64,000 nucleotides of DNA, taken from NCBI RefSeq assembly GCF_900143675.1, contig NZ_FRFC01000009.1:30842-94841 (forward strand), read 5' to 3'. This document shows, piece after piece, positions 48,832 to 57,981 of this stretch; position 1 is the stretch's first letter, and the number at the start of each line of letters is the position of its first letter. The position numbers and the translations under genes are program-made. The notes beneath the pieces are model-generated. The model did not search any database. It saw only the letters and a program-made list of their open reading frames with translations, and was not told the DNA's origin. Source of the stretch: Candidatus Nitrosotalea sinensis (GTDB taxonomy: Archaea; Thermoproteota; Nitrososphaeria; Nitrososphaerales; Nitrosopumilaceae).

Positions 48832-49692
48832 TTATCGTCGTCTAGATTTTTTTGATTTCTTCTTGGAAGAGCGAGATGGTTTTCTTCTAGATTTTGATAT
48901 TTTTCTTTTAGATGTCTTTGTTGGTTTTCGTTTTACAGCCATCTTTTTCTTTGGTCGTTTTGCTTTTCTTGCCTTGGCCTTTGCTTTTCTCTTTCGTGCA
49001 GCAAGTGCAGCAGCCCTCTTTCTTTTTGCAGCAGCAATCACTGCCATCTTCTTTCGTCGTTGAGATGCAGCTTCTGCAACTTTCTTTTGTACTACAGAGA
49101 GTGCTTTTCCTGCCTGTTCTTCTTGTTTTAATAGTGATTCAAATTTTGGTCGCAGATGAGATTCTTCTTTTGTTGATACCTTTAGTTGTTCCACAAGAGA
49201 TGGTTTTGCGTGTATTTGTTTTCGTAGCTGGTCTTCAATCTTTGATTTTTGTCTCTCTCCAGATTCAATCTCTTTTTCTAGTCTAGAATATGCCGAATCT
49301 CTTTCTTTTAGTTCAGAATGTAATTCAGATATTTTTTCATCAATATATCGCAATCTTTCAGATAATGTTCCCTTGTCATCAGAGGAACCATACTGACTTT
49401 GCTGTGTTACTTGGTCTTTTTCATTCTCTTCTTGCTTGAGTCTTTCTTCTGCTGCAATTTTGAGTCTCTCAATACTTGCCTTTTGTGACAAGTGCTGGTT
49501 TAAGAGTTGCATTACATGATCTTTTTCTCTTGTCAGATCTTCTTTTTTCTTTTCAAGGGCCACAAGACCAGAAGATGATCTACGTTTTTTGGAAATAGCT
49601 TCTCTTAGTTTAGTTTCAACTTGTTTTCGCGATTTTGATATAGCTGATTTTTTCAGGCTGTGTGATTTTAGAAGAGCCTCAAGTGATGCCAT
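48832..49692 (-). CDS. Coiled-coil protein with lysine/arginine-rich histone-H1-like tail
   Basis: A 286-residue protein. Residues ~10-195 are a long charged coiled coil (heptad-like, rich in E, K, Q and L). From ~200 onward the sequence becomes Ala/Lys/Arg-rich (AAAKRKRAAALAARKRKAKAKARKAKR) and ends in a run of Ser/Arg/Lys (RKPSRSSKKKSKKSRRR), much like linker-histone tails or bacterial HU/H1-like proteins. Nucleic-acid binding by the tail is a strong inference; the coiled coil may oligomerise or bridge. No named family recognised. Confidence 0.8.
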   Translation of the reverse strand: MASLEALLKSHSLKKSAISKSRKQVETKLREAISKKRRSSSGLVALEKKKEDLTREKDHVMQLLNQHLSQKASIERLKIAAEERLKQEENEKDQVTQQSQYGSSDDKGTLSERLRYIDEKISELHSELKERDSAYSRLEKEIESGERQKSKIEDQLRKQIHAKPSLVEQLKVSTKEESHLRPKFESLLKQEEQAGKALSVVQKKVAEAASQRRKKMAVIAAAKRKRAAALAARKRKAKAKARKAKRPKKKMAVKRKPTKTSKRKISKSRRKPSRSSKKKSKKSRRR

Positions 49693-49851
49693 ATGCGATT
49701 ATGAGTCTTTGTAATCGATTAAGTTTTTGTTATGATCAGTATTTGACACCTGAGTTAAAATTTTCAACATATTTTTGATCTTTTTACCAAAATTTTGACG
49801 TGTTTAGAAGGCCAACAAGAAGATTTTATGTAGCAAATAGATACAAAAATC

Positions 49852-50163
49852 ATGGATTTTCACCCATCACAACTTCCAGTGATACAATCATTTCAGATCG
49901 ATGATGAACGAAAAGCAGTAGAAATAGCAGACCAGATGGTAAAACTTGGCTTTACAACACAAAAAGGAGCGTTCAAGGTAATAATGACAAAAGAACAAAA
50001 GATTGCAAAAAAGATAGGATTTACCATCATGAATGAACTTAATTTTGGATTACGAAAAACAAAACAAGAAAGAGATGTCAGATATTGGATCTACAGCCAT
50101 GATGCTGATCATTATGCAATGGTCTTGATAAGTTCAAAAGTAATGTCAGAGTTAGGTTTTTGA
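49852..50163 (+). CDS. 103-residue hypothetical protein
   Basis: A soluble alpha/beta protein of 103 residues without a recognised domain. It has a repeated helix pattern (ERKAVEIADQMVKLGFTT, then AKKIGFTIMNELNFGLRK) and a strand-rich RYWIYSHDADHYAMVLISS near the end. Its stop overlaps the convergent PAP2-like gene by 12 bp. A modest basic N-terminal half could bind nucleic acid; that is a guess. Confidence 0.65.
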   Translation: MDFHPSQLPVIQSFQIDDERKAVEIADQMVKLGFTTQKGAFKVIMTKEQKIAKKIGFTIMNELNFGLRKTKQERDVRYWIYSHDADHYAMVLISSKVMSELGF

Positions 50164-50811
50164 TTGTTCAAAAATAAGCTCAAGTTTTAGTTTCTTGGAT
50201 ACTATATCTGCAATCAGTATTCCAGTTACAACTCCTGCAATGACAGTCATAGGATATTCTTCTAAAAGATATAGCCTACTAATTGATACAACTGCAGGAT
50301 ATAGCCACAAGAGATAGCATCCCCGAGGAAATCTTTTAGATAATGCATATCCTACGACAAATGCAAACATTGTAGTTCTCATGGTTGCTCCTGCAGGGAA
50401 AGTTCCTTCGATGTTACACGGCACGCCAACATCTGCTCCAGATTTTATTGGAAGATGAGCTCCAAGGTACTCTAGTGCTGGTTTTTCATACCCGGTGTAA
50501 CATCTAACATATGCTACAGCCATGCTTCCCACTAATAGTGAAAGAAGTAGGACTAGTCCAAGGCGTCGTGTTTTTTTTATTATAAACAAAATAATGCTTA
50601 CAAATATTGGATACAATACCCATCCAAGTTCTGTAAATACGTCCATTGTGATATCTACTGGATAATGCCCTACAACCTTGGAAAGTGCAGTCTCAAATCC
50701 TGTATCATAGGATAGCATAGATTTTGATAATGCAAAATATAGTAGAACTAGAAAACAGACAAAGAATAGGAAAAATGTTCTGCTTCTTATATCAAATAGC
50801 CAATTCTGCAA
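50152..50811 (-). CDS. PAP2-like membrane protein lacking the usual catalytic residues
   Basis: A 219-residue protein with about six transmembrane helices and PAP2-superfamily topology. The expected phosphatase motifs are recognisable but altered: PSGH appears as PAGA (FPAGATMRT), and the SRxxxxxHxxxD motif appears as SRLYLLEEYPMTV, with the nucleophile His replaced by Glu and the Asp by Thr. So lipid-phosphate phosphatase activity is unlikely; it may be a binding, structural or differently active member. The 12-bp convergent overlap with the 103-residue gene is tight. Confidence 0.75.
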   Translation of the reverse strand: MQNWLFDIRSRTFFLFFVCFLVLLYFALSKSMLSYDTGFETALSKVVGHYPVDITMDVFTELGWVLYPIFVSIILFIIKKTRRLGLVLLLSLLVGSMAVAYVRCYTGYEKPALEYLGAHLPIKSGADVGVPCNIEGTFPAGATMRTTMFAFVVGYALSKRFPRGCYLLWLYPAVVSISRLYLLEEYPMTVIAGVVTGILIADIVSKKLKLELIFEQSKT

Positions 50812-51465
50812 AGAAGATTCCTCCTATCAACATCAGTATCACTATGCGATGTATACCATTATTAAAATCAGTGTCTTGATGTAAATTACTAGTTGATTTT
50901 ATAACTATACTATGGTTTTCAAGTTTTCACATTATTGTATGAAGTCTTTTCATGTACGAGAATACACATGAGTTTGACAACTATGTTATTTTACAAGTTA
51001 GGATTGTTTGCAATACAAGAAGTAGAGAACATGTGTTTATCTTAATATGAAAATCATGTTCTGTTTTTTATGCACATACATACAAAGCAACATAGAAACC
51101 GTGGACGTGTCTTTCTTTGTACGATCACACGCCAGTCTGACACACCCCTAACATCCACGGTTTCTTATACAATAGTACAATCAAACACATTCAAGAATTT
51201 GAGGAATAAGCAAAATCATTTTTAGGTTCTGAAAAAACAAAATTGTTTACAGATGTTTTATTTGCGATCTATACTGTTACAATATAAACAATAAATGAAA
51301 ATAAATGGACAAATTTTTCAAAAAATGTTTTTTAATATAAGGTAGGCATGGGAGAGATCAGATTATTGTCAGAATGAATCATAGCTGCAACCGGATGTTC
51401 AAGAGCCAGTAGGAAGAAAAAGATCGGCTAAAAGATTTTAACCACATCTAAAGATAGAACTGGCA
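50812..51465. other. 654-bp intergenic region, the longest gene-free stretch in the window
   Basis: No convincing protein gene. A 25-codon frame (ATG 50968) has no recognisable product. The central part holds a 12-bp perfect inverted repeat (51094-51165) that looks like a structured RNA, preceded by TTTATCTTAATATG (about 51037-51050), a possible TATA element. Further on, TTTTTTAATATAAGG (about 51327-51341) is a second TATA-like element, giving a leader of ~110 nt to phosphoglycerate kinase or a separate small RNA. Confidence 0.5.
51094..51165. ncRNA. Candidate structured small RNA (12-bp stem, inner 5-bp stem)
   Basis: AGAAACCGTGGA (51094-51105) is perfectly complementary to TCCACGGTTTCT (51154-51165), enclosing 48 nt. 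Inside, GTGTC (51107-51111) can pair with GACAC (51139-51143). On the plus strand an ACA triplet (51169-51171) lies 3 nt after the long stem, so the stem top is 15 nt from ACA, matching the H/ACA guide spacing rule. The strand is not certain, and the pocket and kink-turn of a true H/ACA guide are not clearly drawn, so this is a candidate only. Confidence 0.45.
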
Positions 51466-52677
51466 TTGAGAATACTTACTATTAGTGATTTTGACGTAAA
51501 GGGTAAAACCGTATTTTTGCGAGTTGACATGAACTGCCCAATAGATCCTTCTACCATGGAGATAATCGAGACTAGTAGAATAAGAGAATCTACAGATTCC
51601 CTGAAGGCTTTGGAGGGTGCAAAGGTTGTCATTGGATCACATCAAGGAAGAGTCGGCAACAAGGACTATACAGGAATGGAAAAACATGCTAAGGTACTAG
51701 AACAGATACTGGGACGTAAGATAAAGTACATTGAAGATGTAATAGGTGCAGAGGCACAAAGAGAGATAAAAAATATGAAAGATGGCGATATCATACTTTT
51801 AGATAACCTCAGACTATGCGCAGAGGAAAATTATGAGTTTTCTGCAGATGACGCAGCAAAGACAATAATGGTGCAAAGACTTTCAAAATTGTTTGATATT
51901 TGTGTGCTTGATTCATTTCCAAGCTCACATAGGTCCCACCCATCAATAGTTGGCTTTGCTCATGTATTACCATCATGCGCAGGAAAATTGGTAGAACGCG
52001 AGGTAAGGAAATTGGATGAGATAATGACAGTGGCCAAGGGCCCACACGTAGTAGTATTAGGTGGCTCCAAAGTTGTCGACAGATTAGAGGCAATAAAGGA
52101 ATTAATCCAGAATGGCAGGGCAGACCAGGTTCTTCTCACAGGCGTTATTGCAAATGTATTTTTGAGAGCTCAAGGGAGAATCAAATTCCCACTAGGCATC
52201 AAAAGAGAGGAAGAGGTTGTCTCAAAAGCACATGCATTGATTGGAGAATATCCTGATGTATTTTCAGTTCCAGTTGATATTGCAATTGAGAGAAATGGAA
52301 AAAGAGTAGAGATGGATGTCAGAGAGCTTGCCAAGGGTGAACAAATTTTTGATTTAGGTCCAAAATCAGTAGAATATTACCTAAAATCAATCCAGAGTGC
52401 TGGAACGGTTTTCATGAGTGGGCCTGCAGGATTTTTTGAAAATGAGAATTTCAAATTTGGAACAGAGTCACTTCTAAAAGGTGTCGCAAATTCATTTGCA
52501 ACAACAATTGTAAGTGGTGGACATCTTACTGCTGCACTAAAAAGATACGGTCTTGCAGAAAAGATAAACCATATCAGTACCGCAGGAGGAGCATTGGTTT
52601 TGTATCTTACAGGAGTAAAACTACCAATGATTCAGGCTTTGGAAGAGGCAGCCGCTAGATATCGTTCTACAAAGTAG
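51466..52677 (+). CDS. pgk: Phosphoglycerate kinase
   Basis: Pgk interconverts 1,3-bisphosphoglycerate and 3-phosphoglycerate in gluconeogenesis/glycolysis. 403 residues from TTG 51466, chosen because MRILTISDFDVKGKTVFLRVDMNCP is the expected beginning (an early RVD motif) and no ATG precedes it. Other marks: SHQGRVG, LDNLRL, DSFPSSHRSHPSIVGFA and the nucleotide-binding SGGHLTAAL near the C-terminus. Autotrophic Nitrososphaerota use it for gluconeogenesis. Its 3' end overlaps the convergent winged-helix/zinc gene by 11 bp. Confidence 0.95.
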   Translation: MRILTISDFDVKGKTVFLRVDMNCPIDPSTMEIIETSRIRESTDSLKALEGAKVVIGSHQGRVGNKDYTGMEKHAKVLEQILGRKIKYIEDVIGAEAQREIKNMKDGDIILLDNLRLCAEENYEFSADDAAKTIMVQRLSKLFDICVLDSFPSSHRSHPSIVGFAHVLPSCAGKLVEREVRKLDEIMTVAKGPHVVVLGGSKVVDRLEAIKELIQNGRADQVLLTGVIANVFLRAQGRIKFPLGIKREEEVVSKAHALIGEYPDVFSVPVDIAIERNGKRVEMDVRELAKGEQIFDLGPKSVEYYLKSIQSAGTVFMSGPAGFFENENFKFGTESLLKGVANSFATTIVSGGHLTAALKRYGLAEKINHISTAGGALVLYLTGVKLPMIQALEEAAARYRSTK

Positions 52678-53005
52678 CTTTGCACTCGGAGTTTGGACAC
52701 ACTCTAGGTTCTAGTTTTCCAAGATATACTTCTTTGTTGCAAGAATTGCATTTTATTTTTTCAACAACATCGAAGAGTTTGTACCAGTTGGTTGTAAAGT
52801 TCTGAGCAATCTGGCGTATCAGTCCATCATCACGTAGTTGATTAAAAAATGGTTCTACATCATCAATTGTAATGGAGCCATCAAGGCCATTGCCCTTTAG
52901 TATTTCAAGGATTTCATCATTTGTGAAACGAGTGTTGGTATCATTGAATTTTTCAAAGATTACTCTTCTGATTTCTAGTGGTATTGCAGTATTTGAAATG
53001 GACAA
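52667..53005 (-). CDS. Winged-helix plus zinc-ribbon protein
   Basis: A 112-residue protein. Residues ~8-75 look like a winged helix (EIRRVIFEKFNDTNTRFTNDEI then FFNQLRDDGLIRQIAQNF), and the end has a four-Cys zinc ribbon CNSCNKE...CPNSEC (~85-108). It may bind DNA or act as an adaptor. It is the last gene of the suf operon, 1 nt after sufU, which hints at Fe-S-related control. Confidence 0.78.
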   Translation of the reverse strand: MSISNTAIPLEIRRVIFEKFNDTNTRFTNDEILEILKGNGLDGSITIDDVEPFFNQLRDDGLIRQIAQNFTTNWYKLFDVVEKIKCNSCNKEVYLGKLEPRVCPNSECKATL

Positions 53006-53006
53006 T

Positions 53007-53447
53007 TTAGTATAGACCTGAAGCTTCTTCTTTTATCTTGTCTGCAGATGCAGTATCTTTTAGTTTGTCAACCAGATACGAATAAAGTCCTGATTTTAGC
53101 ACTTTGAGAGACAATAATGCACACTTGATTCTAGCAGGTCCAAGATCATGCAAACCAAGATTGTCCAGAATGTCTTCCTTTGTTAGTTTCTTGACATACT
53201 CAAAGTCTTTTCCCATGATTAATTCAGTAAGCATGGATGCACTTGCTTGGCTTATGGCACAACCTTTTCCGGTGAATTTTACGTCTGCAACCTTGTCATC
53301 TTTTATGTTAAGGTGCATCTCAAGCTCATCACCACATAGAGGATTGCTATCTCTCTGTGCAATATCAGGATCAGATATCTTTCCATAATTCCTTGGATTT
53401 CTGTAATAATCCAGGATAATTTCTCGGTAAATATCTGCACTACTCAT
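53007..53447 (-). CDS. sufU: Fe-S scaffold / sulfur acceptor SufU-type (IscU-like)
   Basis: A 146-residue IscU/SufU-fold protein. Ligands visible: C38 and D40 (NPLCGDELE), C63 (GKGCAISQAS) and C109 (ARIKCALL). These bind zinc in SufU or the nascent cluster in IscU. It accepts sulfur from the desulfurase SufS, whose stop overlaps its start by 4 bp. Length and motifs normal. Confidence 0.92.
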   Translation of the reverse strand: MSSADIYREIILDYYRNPRNYGKISDPDIAQRDSNPLCGDELEMHLNIKDDKVADVKFTGKGCAISQASASMLTELIMGKDFEYVKKLTKEDILDNLGLHDLGPARIKCALLSLKVLKSGLYSYLVDKLKDTASADKIKEEASGLY

Positions 53448-54688
53448 ATTTTGAACAGCTCCTTTGCCCGGTTAAGAGACTTGATGAAAACATCTACTTC
53501 TTCTTTTGTGTTATATATATAAAAACTTGCACGAGATGTTGCAGAAACATCAAGTCTTTCCATCAATACTTGAGCGCAATGATGCCCAGAACGTATGGCA
53601 ATACCATCTTCATCAATGATGGTAGCTAAATCATGAGGATGAATGTCACCGAGATTAAATGAAATAACTCCACCTCGTTTTGTTGCATCTTTAGGACCGT
53701 ACAAAATTATTCCTTTCATTTGTGAAAGTTTGTCAAGTGCATATTTTGTAAGTTCAATTTCATGCTCTCGTACCTTGTCCATTCCTATTTTATCTAGATA
53801 ATCAAGTGCTGCTGAAAATCCAATTACGTCTGCTATATTTGGTGTACCAGCCTCAAATTTGTATGGCAAGTCATTCCAAGTAGTTTCATATTTATGAACC
53901 TCGCGTATCATATCTCCTCCGCCATTGAATGGTACCATTTCTTGAAGTAGTTCTTTTCTTGCCCATAGCACTCCAACTCCAGTGGGTCCGAGCATCTTGT
54001 GTGCGGAAAAGGCAAAAAAGTCACAATCAAGTTTCTGTAAATCTACCTTCATGTGCGGTACAGACTGAGCACCATCAATTAATACTCGTGCACCATATTT
54101 CTTGCATCGTTTAACAATCTCTTCAGAATTTGTTATAGTTCCCAAAACATTAGACATTTGACTAAATGTTACAAGCTTTACTTTGCCTGTTGCAAGATAT
54201 TTGTCAAGATGATCAAGTATCAATTCCCCATTATCGTCTACTCCAATATACTCTAGTTTTGCACCCTTTTCTTTTGTGACAAGTTGCCATGGAACAATAT
54301 TGCTATGATGTTCGTATTCGGTAGTCACTATAATGTCGTCTTTATTGATATTCTGGCGTGCCCATGCATAGGCTACAAGGTTTATTGCCTCTGTAGTTCC
54401 TCGAACAAAGACAATCTCTTCTCTATTTTTTGCATTAATGAATTTTGCAATCTTGTCACGTGTTGTTTCATATGCCAAGGTAGCTTCTTCTGCTAGCTCA
54501 TGGACTGCTCTGTGGATATTAGAATTATAATTTAGGTAATAGTTGCTTATTGATTCTATTACTTGGATTGGTTTTTGAGTAGTAGCAGCATTATCAAAAT
54601 ATACAAGAGGTTTATCCTTGTGTACTTTACGTTTTAGGATAGGAAAGTCATTTCGAATATTTTCAATATTTATGAAACTTGTCTGCAA
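53444..54688 (-). CDS. sufS: Cysteine desulfurase SufS
   Basis: A 414-residue PLP enzyme that takes sulfur from cysteine for Fe-S assembly. The PLP lysine is in FFAFSAHKMLGPTGVG, and the catalytic Cys is C371 in IRSGHHCAQ, the short-loop group II (SufS) type. N-terminal LVYFDNAATTQKP is typical. It lies between the Rieske gene (1 nt) and sufU (4-bp overlap). Confidence 0.96.
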   Translation of the reverse strand: MQTSFINIENIRNDFPILKRKVHKDKPLVYFDNAATTQKPIQVIESISNYYLNYNSNIHRAVHELAEEATLAYETTRDKIAKFINAKNREEIVFVRGTTEAINLVAYAWARQNINKDDIIVTTEYEHHSNIVPWQLVTKEKGAKLEYIGVDDNGELILDHLDKYLATGKVKLVTFSQMSNVLGTITNSEEIVKRCKKYGARVLIDGAQSVPHMKVDLQKLDCDFFAFSAHKMLGPTGVGVLWARKELLQEMVPFNGGGDMIREVHKYETTWNDLPYKFEAGTPNIADVIGFSAALDYLDKIGMDKVREHEIELTKYALDKLSQMKGIILYGPKDATKRGGVISFNLGDIHPHDLATIIDEDGIAIRSGHHCAQVLMERLDVSATSRASFYIYNTKEEVDVFIKSLNRAKELFKI

Positions 54689-54689
54689 T

Positions 54690-55001
54690 TTAATCTACCT
54701 CGATGTAAATCTCGTTTTGTTCTATTTTAACATTGTAGATTTTGAGCGGAATTTCAGCAGGAAGATTCTCTGGAACACCTGTTTTTAGATTAAATGTAGA
54801 CAAGTGCAAGGGGCATGTGACTCCTTCTTCAGTCAGTATTCCAGTAGATAGATCAGCATCTGCATGAGTGCAGATTCTGTCTGATGCGTATATTTTACCA
54901 TCAAGATTTGCAAGAAGGATCTTCTTGTTCTCATAATCAAAGTCAAGCATCTCACCTTTCTTTAGTTGATTTAATTTACACACATTTACCCACTTGGACA
55001 A
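54690..55001 (-). CDS. Rieske-type [2Fe-2S] ferredoxin in the suf operon
   Basis: A small Rieske protein. Ligands, numbered from TTG 55001: C44 and H46 (RICTHADADLS), C63 and H66 (TCPLHLSTF). An upstream ATG (55046) would overlap sufD by 41 bp; the TTG at 55001 follows the sufD stop closely and has AGGTGA spanning that stop, a good ribosome binding site, giving 103 residues, the usual size of soluble Rieske ferredoxins. It probably supplies electrons or is an early client of the Suf machinery. Confidence 0.88.
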   Translation of the reverse strand: MSKWVNVCKLNQLKKGEMLDFDYENKKILLANLDGKIYASDRICTHADADLSTGILTEEGVTCPLHLSTFNLKTGVPENLPAEIPLKIYNVKIEQNEIYIEVD

Positions 55002-55005
55002 GTTA

Positions 55006-56406
55006 TCACCTATACTTGTAATGGCTCTCAAATGTGTCAGTTTCACGATATCTTGTCTCTTCTACTTCAAGCATAGCTTTGAGTTGTTCATCTGTTTTTA
55101 TAGTGAGATTTCGTCCTGCCCATTTGGAGTCTATTAGATAACTTATCCATGCACGAATTTGGTATGACATTTTTCTTGAGAGAGGTTCCAAGAATCCCTC
55201 TACAATTATTTTTTGGGCATCAGATTTGTTAAGACATCTAGTAGCAAGATAGAATATTTGTTCTTCATCCATCTGGGCAACTGATGCAGAGTGTGTTGCC
55301 TTGACGTCATTCGTTAATATTTCAAGCCCCGGTATTGAATCAGATTTTGCACCCTTGTCAAGCAATATAGAATGTCCTGACAGATATGATTCTGAGTGGC
55401 GTGCATTCTTTTCGATTCGTATCATTCCCTTGAATAGTGATTTTGAAGTATCTTTGAGGACAGATTTTTCCAGGACTCGTCCAATTGTAGAAGGAGCAGT
55501 ATGAATCAGATTAGAGGAAAGATCATATGATTGGTTTTTGTTTCCAAAGACCACTTCAGTATCCTGTGCAGTTGCACCCTCACCATTGAGGAAATTATCT
55601 ACTTTGTAGCGTGAGAGATAAGAACCAAACAATCCCAAATACCAATTCATTCTTCCATCACGTTCTATTCTTGCGACTCTTGAAGAAAAGTTGACTGCTG
55701 TTTCTTCCATTGCTTGTAGTGTAACTAGATCAAATTGGCTATTAGGGCTGATAGAAGCATCAAGCAATTCAAGATATGCTTGTTGTTTCTGTGATTGAGG
55801 TGCATAAATTTCCTGAACAATCGAGGCCTTGCTATTTTCTTCTGCTACAATGATATTTCTTGAGATAGTAGATGATTGGTCAAGAGATAATGAAGATACG
55901 ATATGTATTGTTTGTTCTAAAACAAAATTCTTTGGAATGTAGACAAATATTCCAGAATTGAAAAAGGCATTGTTTAATGCAATATACTTGTCTCTTTTGG
56001 AATCAGTTTGATCAAAGGATTTTTTTATTTTATCACCATGATTTTTGATAGCATCTTGAATTGAGCAAATTACAAGGCCCTTGTCTTTTAGCTCAGATGG
56101 GATGTGTATCTGATGTATGTTTGTGCCGACCTGAACTATATTTGGAGTATTTCCAATTTCTCCGAGCCTATCTTTTACAAAGTCAGGAATTGTACTATCA
56201 GAACTTAGATTGAATGTTATCTGCTCTGGATCCATTTTGTTTGCATCAGTGTATTTGTTGTAGAGTGGTGAAACCTCCTGAGGAAGTTGTTCAAAGACAG
56301 CAAATGCATTTTTTCGATATTCTCGTAACCATTCAGGATCGTTATTTGCTTCTGAAATTTCTTCTATGTGTCCAGGACCAAGTTTAGAGAGTACAAAAGG
56401 CAACAT
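55006..56406 (-). CDS. sufD: Fe-S assembly scaffold subunit SufD
   Basis: A 466-residue SufD. The C-terminal half has the SufB/D beta-helix repeats and ends with the family segment AQKIIVEGFLEPLSRKMSY preceded by ATHSASVAQMDEEQIFYLATRCLN. It pairs with SufB on SufC. Compared with SufB it lacks the SufB-specific Cys-rich GCTAP segment. It lies 28 bp downstream of sufB on the same strand. Confidence 0.93.
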   Translation of the reverse strand: MLPFVLSKLGPGHIEEISEANNDPEWLREYRKNAFAVFEQLPQEVSPLYNKYTDANKMDPEQITFNLSSDSTIPDFVKDRLGEIGNTPNIVQVGTNIHQIHIPSELKDKGLVICSIQDAIKNHGDKIKKSFDQTDSKRDKYIALNNAFFNSGIFVYIPKNFVLEQTIHIVSSLSLDQSSTISRNIIVAEENSKASIVQEIYAPQSQKQQAYLELLDASISPNSQFDLVTLQAMEETAVNFSSRVARIERDGRMNWYLGLFGSYLSRYKVDNFLNGEGATAQDTEVVFGNKNQSYDLSSNLIHTAPSTIGRVLEKSVLKDTSKSLFKGMIRIEKNARHSESYLSGHSILLDKGAKSDSIPGLEILTNDVKATHSASVAQMDEEQIFYLATRCLNKSDAQKIIVEGFLEPLSRKMSYQIRAWISYLIDSKWAGRNLTIKTDEQLKAMLEVEETRYRETDTFESHYKYR

Positions 56407-56434
56407 TTTACATCACAAATTGACACAATCGGAA

Positions 56435-57844
56435 CTAACCGACTGAGCCGTCCATTTCCATTTTAATCAATCTGTTGAGCTCTACTGCATATTCCATTGG
56501 GAGCTCTTTTGTGAATGGTTCGATGAATCCATTTACAATCAAGGTCAGTGCCTCTTCTTCAGTGAATCCTCGTGTCATCAAATAAAAGATCTGCTCATCA
56601 CCTATTTTTCCTACAGTAGCTTCATGTGTTACTGTGGCATCTTCTTGATTTATCTCCATGTATGGATACGTGTCAGTTTTTGAAATATCGTCAAGTAATA
56701 ATGCATCACATCTGACTGATGCTTTTACATCTGTTGCACCTTTTGCAACATGTAAGAGGCCTCGGTATGTTGTTCTACCATCACTTTTACTAACAGATTT
56801 TGATGTGATTCTAGATGTGGTATTTGGTGCAAGATGAACCATTTTTGCTCCAGTATCTTGATGTTGGTTTTTACCTGCAAAAGCAATAGAGAGTGTTTCA
56901 CCATGTGCACGAGGTCCCATAAGATAGATACCAGGATATTTCATTGTGAGTTTACTTCCAATGTTTCCATCAATCCATTCTACACGTGCACCCTCGTATG
57001 CATATGCTCTCTTTGTAACTAGATTGTATACATCATTGCTCCAATTTTGTATGGTAGTGTATCTCAGCTTGGCTCCTTTGAGTGCAATCAGTTCTACAAC
57101 TGCAGAGTGTAAAGACTCTGAAGAATAGACAGGAGCAGTACAGCCTTCAATATAATGTACTTCTGCACCTTCATCTGCAATTATCAGTGTTCTTTCAAAT
57201 TGACCAATATTTTCTTTGTTTATTCTAAAGTAAGCTTGGAGTGGCAAGTCTACTTTGACACCTTTTGGAACGTAGATGAATGAACCTCCACTCCATACTG
57301 CGCTATTTAGTGCTGCAAACTTGTTATCCTCAGGAGGAATTACTTTACCAAAATATTTCTTGAAAATTTCAGGCTGTTCTTTTAATGCAGTATCAGTATC
57401 CAAGAACAAGACGCCTTGTTTTGCAAGATCTTCACGTAAGCTGTGATATACCACTTCAGATTCGTATTGGGCACCTACACCTGCAAGGAATTTCTTTTCT
57501 GCCTCAGGAATTCCAAGTTTGTCAAATGTAGCTTTAACTTCAGATGGTACATTGTCCCAATCCTTTTCGGTTTTTTCAGAAGCTTTGGCATAATAGTAGA
57601 TATTGTTAAAGTCGATCTGCCCTAGTGATCCTCCCCAATTTGGCATTGGTTTTTTCATAAAGATATCATATGAACGAAGTCTAAAATCAAGCATCCATTG
57701 TGGTTCACCTTTCATTTTACTGATTTCTTCTACAACTTCTCTTGAAAGACCCTTTTTGCTTGTATAGACATACATTTCTGTAGAGTCTTTGAAATCATAT
57801 TTACTGTAATCCATGTTAAGATTTTCAGAAGTCATGTTTGACAT
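56435..57844 (-). CDS. sufB: Fe-S assembly scaffold subunit SufB
   Basis: A 469-residue SufB, the scaffold of the SufBCD complex. Marks: [25 protein letters not shown] at the N-terminus, [25 protein letters not shown] in the middle, [21 protein letters not shown] and [24 protein letters not shown] at the end. Full length. It is the first gene of the operon sufB-sufD-Rieske-sufS-sufU-(winged helix). Its upstream region (57845-57981) carries its promoter. Confidence 0.97.
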   Translation of the reverse strand: MSNMTSENLNMDYSKYDFKDSTEMYVYTSKKGLSREVVEEISKMKGEPQWMLDFRLRSYDIFMKKPMPNWGGSLGQIDFNNIYYYAKASEKTEKDWDNVPSEVKATFDKLGIPEAEKKFLAGVGAQYESEVVYHSLREDLAKQGVLFLDTDTALKEQPEIFKKYFGKVIPPEDNKFAALNSAVWSGGSFIYVPKGVKVDLPLQAYFRINKENIGQFERTLIIADEGAEVHYIEGCTAPVYSSESLHSAVVELIALKGAKLRYTTIQNWSNDVYNLVTKRAYAYEGARVEWIDGNIGSKLTMKYPGIYLMGPRAHGETLSIAFAGKNQHQDTGAKMVHLAPNTTSRITSKSVSKSDGRTTYRGLLHVAKGATDVKASVRCDALLLDDISKTDTYPYMEINQEDATVTHEATVGKIGDEQIFYLMTRGFTEEEALTLIVNGFIEPFTKELPMEYAVELNRLIKMEMDGSVG

Positions 57845-57957
57845 AACCCCGTTATGTTATAAAAAAGTTACACCCTTCTTCATACTCGTATAGCGGAGTA
57901 GGCCAAGCTAAATCAGTCAAAAAATTAAAAAATCAATTAGGTTCAGCTAAGAAAAGA

Positions 57958-57977
57958 TATTCTAAATTTTTAGAATA
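57958..57977. repeat. 9-bp inverted repeat, 2-nt spacer
   Basis: TATTCTAAA-TT-TTTAGAATA lies 4 bp beyond the stop of the glycosyltransferase gene, in the gap upstream of sufB. It could be a 3'-end hairpin of the glycosyltransferase mRNA or an operator; AT-rich arms make chance symmetry more likely than for GC-richer repeats. Confidence 0.4.
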
Positions 57978-57981
57978 AGAT

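Noticed and set aside
50968..51045. 25-codon frame in the long intergenic region
   Set aside because: Short, no zinc or membrane pattern, no convincing start signal; more likely chance.
51329..51465. A second small RNA or short peptide before pgk
   Set aside because: There is a TATA-like element, but no stable pairing, C/D boxes or convincing frame were found; it may simply be the pgk leader.
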